Shown here in pieces: positions 57,088-64,000 of a stretch of 64,000 nucleotides of DNA. Position 1 is the first letter of the stretch. Every line of letters starts with the position of its first letter. The notes below the pieces were generated by a model. That model had not been told where the DNA came from. It worked only from the letters and a program-made list of their open reading frames with translations, and made no database searches. Both the position numbers and the translations under genes were made by a program. Source of the stretch: Cadophora sp. MPI-SDFR-AT-0126 (taxonomy: Eukaryota > Ascomycota > Leotiomycetes > Helotiales > Ploettnerulaceae); NCBI GenBank assembly GCA_020747065.1, contig JAGMVK010000003.1:2604001-2668000 (forward strand). Direction: 5' to 3'.

Positions 57088-58465
57088 TCAGCCAATCTTC
57101 TTAGTGTGGTCAAAGGCGCTGTCCCATTTCTCTCTCAGGCCCTGCTTCTCATCATCTATCCTCTTCTTCATGGACTCCACCAAATTCTCTCCGCCGATAT
57201 GGCACTCGTCTCGGCCTCCCGTGGTTTCGTTGGCAGGGGAGATTGGCTGCGTAGAAACAACTTGAAAGATTCGACCCCGATAGTAGACTGCTTGGTCTTC
57301 AAGACCCATCCACTCCAAAAGGTCGATAGCGGTGAACGTGCTTTGTGCTGGGATCGATTTAAGTTTATGCAGACTGCTTGATTTGACCGTACTGTCGTGG
57401 GCTGCTTGCCAATACTCGCGCTCTACCTGTGACAGCACCAGCTCTAGTAGTTCGCCAGGAGTAATTTGTTCAAGACGACTGACTAAGCCGACAATGGTTG
57501 AGATCCACTGAATGTTGCAAATTAGCAGCTGATCTGGAGAAAGTCTGCGGATACGACATTTGGGATAAAAAGCACCAAGGCCATAAGCTTGTCTTCTTAC
57601 TTACGTTTGTGATTCTTTCACCGTCAACAGTGCCCTCATGCTGCCGGAACTCAATTGTCGGCAAGAGACATGTTCGATTTTCGAATTCCAGGACATTGAC
57701 TGGGTTGTATGCCATACACTTAGAATCACCTGCCGCGCGAGCCAGGTCCAGAAGAGAGGTGATATCGTCACAACTTAGTAATAGGTCGATGCCTTCACCA
57801 ATGGTTGGGGGCCGTTTATGTAGAAAGTAAAACCCGCGTGAGAGCCTCGAGGCTTGTCGAAAGTTTCGGCAGTATTCGTTCTGTTGACGTTCGGGAGGAT
57901 GAAGACTGAGTAGTTGGTATTCAAAAGTCCAAAGGAAGATGAATAAAGCCTTCATGGTCTGAAAATTGAAAGGTCCAGCGCCAGCTGAGACGTGGACATG
58001 TAGTCCAGCCGATGGAGGCACATCAACCACATACGTTTTTGTGATGAGTTGACAGACACCTGAGACGAGCTGGAGTGATGCAGACGAGAATTCGAGCGCG
58101 GGAGATTTGACCTCGACAGATTGCCATTCGTAGCCTGAGCCCTCTCTAGGTCGAATGCTTGAGTCGTCGGTAACTTTCCACACTCGTGGGCCGCCCTCTG
58201 CTCTAATGGCCTTGTCCGTAGGATGGCCGGCTGTACGGAGCAGTTCCAGGATGTTCCACATTCCTGCCCTTCCCTGGAAAGATTTACTGTTTTCTGATAT
58301 GTACTGTTGTGAGTATCCCTTCATATCTTCTTCGACAGGAGGGAAGAGCAGTCTGGGCGTTTCTTCGGAAGCACGATGTGGAGTGGTATTCCCAATCTCC
58401 AAATACGCCAGGTTGAACTCTATTTCAACCCCAAATGTTACCTGTGAAGATTCAAGTGACATCAT
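57088..58465 (-). CDS. Putative amidoligase
   Basis: Exons 58465-57605 and 57507-57088 (donor GTAAGT) give 426 aa. Near the N-terminus is VTFGVEIEFNLAYLE; further on come YEWQSVEVKSPAL, AGLHVHVSAGAG and IEFRQHEGTVDGERITNW, the motif set of the fungal amidoligase (Amidoligase_2) family, with Glu and His for ATP/metal binding. The family belongs to the glutamine-synthetase-like/ATP-grasp-related carboxylate-amine ligases and is predicted to form amide bonds; no fungal substrate is known to me. The second exon (WISTIVGLVSRLEQITPGEL) completes the C-terminal helices. The frame is open upstream to 58687, but the first ATG is at 58465. Confidence 0.82.
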
Positions 58466-59098
58466 GAAGGGTTGAGGAGAAGACTCGCGTATTGTAGATA
58501 GAATTCTGGGGTAAACGGATCGGTTATCGGGTATTTTTGCGTCTTTCGAAGGATGCCAGGTCGGCGGGTTGAAGGTAGCAGGTGTCTTTTGATGAGTTTG
58601 TCCAGTATAGAGCGTCTTAAAAGCCTCCCAAATGCTTTCTCGGTAACGCGAACAGTTCTGACGCCTCCTAGCACCCGTTGTTATCACCCTCTGTTTGGCT
58701 CGGCTAGTTCAAGTAGATAGCTGGAACCCGATTTCTCTTTATTCCATCAAACCTTTGTCACAGTGCTTCTTCGATTGACTGTGAGGTGAGACCTCCAAAG
58801 GTTCTCGAACGACAAATGGTCGTCCATTTCGTCGCCAGAGCTATTTGGAACCATCGATGTTGATCAGAAGCTTTCGGCGCAAGTCAACGTCATTCCCTTG
58901 ACATGATAGATGTTGTTGGTGGACCCATTGAGAAAGTGGACGCCCGACCGGTGAATCGTGAAACGTCCTGTGAAAGTCAGATGTTGAGAACGAATTTTGA
59001 CAAGATATTGGCCGCCTTTAGATATGTTGTCGGGAGTTTCGAACCAGCGACCTCAGACTCTAATTCTCCCACAAGGTCTGTACGAACAGACACTACGG
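58466..59098. other. Intergenic, no gene seen
   Basis: Upstream region of the amidoligase gene and 3' flank of F-box-like copy C. A degenerate B-box-like sequence lies at its right end but does not form a tRNA. Confidence 0.5.
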
Positions 59099-60107
59099 CT
59101 AATTCACCCAGGGATTGATAGCCAATTCCGCCATCGCGGTGGTCGCCTCAGTCACGCCCGTCTCCTCCTTCTCCTCCCCCAGAAAACTTCCCACATCAGC
59201 CTCCCAAATCCAACTTTCCCTTCCCTCCAGCTCTAATAACTTATTCGACTCCCAAAACTCGTCATCTTCATCTTCAACATCTCCATGTCCGTCCATTCCC
59301 TCCTCACCCTCTCCGCCTCGCTCCTCATACCCCGCGCCCACACTCCCCAACCGGCCCACAACTCCCATCTTCACATTCAACCCCTTGATCCCAAATTCCA
59401 ACTTCTTCTCCCTCAGAAGCAAAACGTACACATCCTCGGTCAGTGATCTCCTCGGCATCACCATCTCCACCCTCTTTAAGCCCCCGCTCAGAAACGGCGT
59501 AATGAAGTAGTTTGGTGAGAACGCCACTGGGTTGAACGGGGTGAAAGGGAGGATATTCTCGGTCGAGGTAGAGAACTTGAACTCGAGAACGAGGTGTCGG
59601 ATGTTGGTTGCAGCCGAGAGAGTACATGGCATAAATACCGGTGCTGGGGCGGGGGTATCCGTGTCTGGATGATTGATACGGAAGAGACCCTGGTGCATGA
59701 TCCCTGGCCTGTGAAGTCGTCAGCTTTTGTAGGTCGGGCTACCAACAACCCCCATGATCTCAAGAGAAGGAAACGCATAGATACAATCGAGCACACACTT
59801 ACTCTACAACAATCCTCGCCCTCCTGATACTTTTCACTGCCGCAATCTTCATATCTGCAAGGCTCCAGCCATTTCCCCGATGGAACACAAATGTGTTGCT
59901 CCTATAAAATTCTTCGAGTGCCTCGTGGTACAACTTCCGATCACCACGGAGTGCTTTTATTATTTCTGGGACTTTTCCGTCCCAATTTGCACAAAGTGGC
60001 TGGAACAGCACAAGACGTAGCTCGGGTGGGAGTTGGTGTAAGAGATTACCTGGCTGCATTGTGGTAGCCTCAGTGTGAGTCTGTGAGATTTCAGTTTGAT
60101 TGTTCAT
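59099..60107 (-). CDS. F-box-like family protein, copy C
   Basis: Exons 60107-59803 and 59708-59099 (donor GTAAGT, ACAG acceptor) give 304 aa. Residues ~20-35 read LLHQLPPELRLVLFQPL, followed by VPEIIKALRGDRKLYHEAL and NTFVFHRGNGWSL, the clearest copy of the motif shared with A and B. The middle contains NIRHLVLEFKFSTSTENIL and LREKKLEFGIKGLNVK; a Gly/Glu/Asp-rich loop (GEGEEGMDGHGDVEDEDD) precedes the end. No other domain is seen. Function unknown; an adaptor role is only inferred. Confidence 0.7.
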
Positions 60108-60827
60108 AATTTGTGATGTTTTTGCAATTCTCCATTGATCTTTCCTGAAGCAATTGTGTGGTTGGGGAAGTTATGCTGTGCTAGCGTTTGTGGCTCATTA
60201 GCGGGGAAACACCGATGAGTCAAGATAAATTTGAAGCGAGTCGGGATGTATACTGCATACCGGGACGATGTCTAAAGGGGAAAGTATTAAGTAAATTCGA
60301 TTCTATATCTTTGTGTAGCCTATTACTCACTAGATCGCTGACCACCCAGTTCAGATTCCAATGATGGATGACGTTTAGGCAGCCCTAGCTAGCTGGCAGT
60401 TCCGGCGCGTAGATCTGGAAAGTTAAAAGCAGACAGGCACTAGAGCATGAAAGAATAGCAGTGAACCAAAATTTCAAGAGCAATAGTTGAGTGGCTTACT
60501 AGGGAGAGAAATAACATGAAAGAGATGTGTCGTCGTTGGGATGCTGCCACCGTCAAGCGAGAAATTGACATGATTGGGTCACGTGCAGTTTACCATTGGT
60601 TGTATTTGATGTCAGGCTCCCCTTCAGTTCCAGTCGAGCGATAGAGATGTCACAAAATCCAAGAAATGTGGATTTTACAGCTCACACGCTCAGTTACTTC
60701 CTTTCCTTTGTGATAGACCGCTTATATTCTACCCTATCTAAGAAGATCTATGTGCTATCCAGACCTCGATTTTTGCTATTTGACATGTAGAAAAAGAAAG
60801 AAACGCTTTTGGAATGATACAAACAAT
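60108..60827. other. Intergenic, no gene seen
   Basis: Upstream region of copy C and 3' flank of the ABC transporter gene, both on the minus strand. Nothing coding was recognised. Confidence 0.5.
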
Positions 60828-63800
60828 CTAGATCAACCCCACAGTCCTGGTTAATTCATCTTTCTCACCACTCTGCTCCACCATTCCCTTAAACACACCA
60901 TCGTCGATATCAAGTAACTCCCTTGGGGTGCCAAATTCGGCCGCCACACCATCCTTCATGACCAAGATACGATCAAAGTCCATGACGGTACTCAATCTAT
61001 GCGCGATGACCAACAGAGTCGTATTGATGAACTCCTCGCGAATGCTACGCTGGATCAAAGTATCGGTCTTCTTGTCGACTGCCGAAGTCGCCTCATCGAG
61101 CAGCAGCAGTTTCGGGCGCGAGAGAATTGCACGTGCGAGACACAGAAGCTGCTTTTGTCCTTGTGAAAGGTTGGCTCCTGATGAGGAGATAGGTGATTCC
61201 AGAGACAAGAATATATTGGTATTCTCTCTGTTGCCTGGACCTGGCTCTGCGGCAGTTGTTGATGTGGCGATGCTCCCCTCTTCGGCTGAAGATGCCTCTG
61301 CTGGACTTGCTGCCTCCGGAACGGGTGTATTATCTGCCGATGGGATGAGATGGACTCGTTGTAATGCCTGCTTCAGTTGCACATCCGAGAACTCGTCGAA
61401 AGGATCAAGGTTGGAACGAATAGTGCCAGAGAATAACACAGGGTCTTGAGGAATGATGGCGAGGCGGGTACGAAGGTCGTGAAGTTTGATCTTCGAGATA
61501 TCAACGCCATCAATAATGATACTACCAGCCCGCGCTTGCACAAATCGAAACAGGGCAAGTGAGAGTGTCGATTTGCCTATCTTAAGGTCAACTATGTCTT
61601 ATATTTGTAAAGACGATGATCACTTACCAGCACCAGTCCGTCCTACAACCCCAATTCTTTGATTCGAGTCCGCGTGGAAAGTAAGACCTTTGAGGATATT
61701 AGGTAGATCATCTGCATATCCAACCTCCAAGTCTTTGACGTCCAGCTCACCCTTCTCAGGCCATGATGCGCGAACAGCTACCCCACCTTGATCCTCAATA
61801 TCCAGATTCGAATATTCGAAGATCCGTTCGGCTGCGTTCATATCCAGCTCTGTTGCTGAGAGCAGTCTCAGTGTCATGTTCACAGTCTGGCGGTAATTAA
61901 GTGCAAACGCCAAGGCGAACCCCCCAAGTGCTGCATCGATGCCAGAAGTTGATACGATAAATGCTGCAACAAGTGTCGAGAACACAGATCCAGTCAGTGC
62001 CATTCGAAAGCCAACCCAGGTATTAAAGAGAAAATTATGCCAGGTTGCAGATGTAAATGAGTTGATGAGATCGTGCATGCGCGACTCAAAGACTTCCGTA
62101 TTCGCGAAAGCGCGGATGGTGCTGAGACCTTGAAGAGATGCTGTGAAGTGGGAAATCATGGGCGACTTTTGGATGGACTCCAGACGTTTGATGGAGCGAG
62201 CACCTCGGATATAGCGAAGTGCAATCCGGGCACAAATTGCCAGAAGGACAAGAGCAAGAAGGATGATGTACGGCGAAACAATGAAGGCTGCAACCATGAT
62301 TCCAGCGATAGAGAGGAATGACGATCCGACTTGAGCAAAGTTTGAGGAGAGCTGTGAGTCGACGGCCTGAAAGTCTGCTGTAAATCGATTCAGGATTCTT
62401 CCCGTTGGAACGGTGTCGAGCCACCTCAGTGGGGTGCGGAGTACTTTGTAGGTCATGTCTCTAAAAACCGTTCTCGACGCTCGCAAGGAACCCTTGTATA
62501 CAACATAGAAACGCCCAATGTCGACTACTGCAGAAGATAGCGATATGATAACGTAGCCAAGTAGATAGAAGCCAATCGCTCGATTCTGAAAATCGATAGG
62601 AAAAGATTTCGTAGAAATCTTTGAAGGTATGGGTATCGCGGAATGCATAACATTGATTGCTGGAGGTGAGTTGGAATATGCGGAGACATCGTCTGAATGA
62701 AACTTTGCCAGCAGGTCGAATAGTGAAAAGGATGAGAGAACATCCAAGTGTCCGAAACCAGTTTCGCCAGCGAAGATTTGACCTGCCGCTGGTGAAGAAG
62801 CGTTCACACCTCCAAGCATTGTTTGGGTGGCGTATGGGAAAGTGGACATGGCATCTTGTATGTGCTCGTAGCTCGATGTCCATATCTTGATCCACCACGA
62901 TCTGGAGAGAGTAAAGCCTTCGGCAACTAGATAGAAAATGAACACCAAACTCCAGAAAGGAATTCCTCCAGTGGCCTTAAGATACGCCACATAGACGCTT
63001 CGCTTCACACTCCCGGTCTCGCGTTTCTCGTCTTCGATCAGTTTCTTTGGAGGGGGTTTGTCAGGTTTCGTGGTAGAGCCATTGCTTTCGGCTTCAGCGA
63101 TTACATCTCCAGACGGAGCATGTTCATGTTGCTTTATCTCTGCTTCGGCAGCCTAGAATTGAATGTCAGCAAGATGCATCATGCGAATGGGTTGATCAAA
63201 TGTAGAATGACATGACTGTTGAGGCAGTCATGTATTCCATGGTTCATTGCGAAAAAGCCATGAAATAGCGAATAAAGATTGCCGTAAAAAGGGTCGCTAC
63301 GTACCCTTAGAATCTCTTCAAAGTCGGGATTGCCCTCCAAATCCTTCACGAGTCCAGCATGTTCCAAAGCTCCAACCGAAGACAAACACACTGCATACTC
63401 AGCACGAGGGAGACACAGGGAAACATGGTGAGTAGCGAGAATGCGAGTCCTGCCTTCAGCAAGATCTCCCATGAGAGCATTGTCGTAAATTTGCTTCCCG
63501 ACGTGTGCATCCAGGGCCGAGAAAACATCATCAAGGATCAGAACTCCTGCACGCGAATACAAAGCTCGCGCTAAGGTCAGTCGCCATTTCTGGCCGCCAC
63601 TGAGGGAGATTCCCTGAGCTCCAACTTCTGTCAAATCGCCATCATCGAAGAGCTCGAGGTCTTGTGCAAGGGCACATGCTTTCAGGACTTTGTTGTACCG
63701 AGTCTCATCGAATGGGAGCCCAAACAGGATATTGTCTTTGATGGTGGCGTTTTCAATCCAAGGGGTTTGTGCAACATATGCGATAGCAGATGGAATGATC

Positions 63801-64000
63801 CAATCAGCTGCAGTGGCCTTGCTGTCGAATCGTTGGTCCGCAGGCGGTGGTTGAGGGGCAGTAATGATCCCTTCCAAAACATCGACCTCACCCAGGATGG
63901 CAGCCAGGAGAAGGGATTTTCCAGAACCAGTGGGGCCAAGAACCAGACTGAGAGCATTATTGGGGAACTTCAGAGTCATGTCGCGGAGCACAAATCTATT
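60828..64000 (-). CDS. ABCC (MRP)-type ABC transporter, 3' part (N-terminus outside window)
   Basis: Exons 64000-63305, 63152-61628 and 61576-60828 give the last ~989 aa; the frame is open to the window edge. Nucleotide-binding domain 1 has GPTGSGKS, signature LSGGQKWRL and ILILDD-type Walker B ([12 protein letters not shown]). A membrane domain with about six spans follows ([26 protein letters not shown]). Domain 2 has [17 protein letters not shown] and [12 protein letters not shown]. Domain 1 has Asp instead of the catalytic Glu, as usual for ABCC proteins, so domain 2 should carry most ATPase activity. The P-loop of domain 2 is split by an intron. A ~35-residue Ala/Ser/Glu-rich insert sits inside domain 2. 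It is similar to fungal vacuolar Ybt1/Vmr1-type exporters; the substrate is unknown. Confidence 0.93.

Noticed and set aside
59029..59110. tRNA-like sequence on the minus strand (GGTTCGAAACTCC B-box-like, TAGCCGTAGTG A-box-like)
   Set aside because: The putative T-stem does not pair (GCTGG against CTCCC), no acceptor stem was found, and it overlaps the 3' end of a coding exon.

Overview
The window is nuclear DNA of a filamentous ascomycete (Pezizomycotina; Leotiomycetes would fit, but the class is a guess). The evidence is short introns (mostly 45-150 bp) with GTANGT-type donors, CTAAC/CTGAC branch sites and YAG ends, compact divergent gene pairs, and fungal families such as Zn2Cys6 regulators, STAND-type NACHT-ankyrin proteins, F-box-like paralogs and an extracellular cupredoxin. 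Exon boundaries were worked out by hand from reading frame, splice signals and family knowledge. They are phase-consistent models, not transcript-supported ones.

Layout. 1-8.5 kb: the 3' part of a RhoGAP gene, the divergent pair RRS1 / mitochondrial ribosomal DAP3 (mS29), a Cys-rich small-protein gene with no visible 5' end, and an acidic protein of unknown function. 9-17.3 kb, accessory: a secreted cupredoxin with an 11-bp triple repeat in its promoter, then an APC-family permease, an Fe(II)/2-oxoglutarate dioxygenase and a Zn2Cys6 regulator side by side. 17.3-22.8 kb: an unknown three-exon gene, a PigL_N-like protein with a degenerate retropepsin-like domain, and two doubtful ORFs. 22.8-32.2 kb, housekeeping: a chromodomain protein, PAM17, a 3-dehydroshikimate dehydratase-like enzyme, SLX9, UBA4 and a NEDD8-specific protease with micro-exons. 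33-38.5 kb: an eight-exon gene of about 1680 codons whose architecture fits the Red1/SYCP2 family of meiotic chromosome axis proteins. 40-43.3 kb: a STAND NLR-like protein (PigL_N, NACHT, ankyrin). 43.9-50.9 kb: the divergent pair MCM7 / PEX1, with G1/S-type motifs between them. 51.6-60.1 kb, accessory: a short-chain dehydrogenase, three F-box-like paralogs and a putative amidoligase. 60.8-64 kb: an ABCC (MRP-type) transporter that runs off the right edge.

How the genes relate. Housekeeping functions cover ribosome assembly (RRS1, SLX9, mS29), mitochondrial import (PAM17), Urm1/tRNA thiolation (UBA4), deneddylation, replication licensing (MCM7) and peroxisome biogenesis (PEX1). They alternate with accessory blocks suggestive of transport and metabolism (11.6-17.3 kb) and of non-self recognition or signalling (20-22 kb, 40-43 kb, 53-60 kb). 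No rRNA gene, convincing tRNA gene, CRISPR array or intact transposon was seen.
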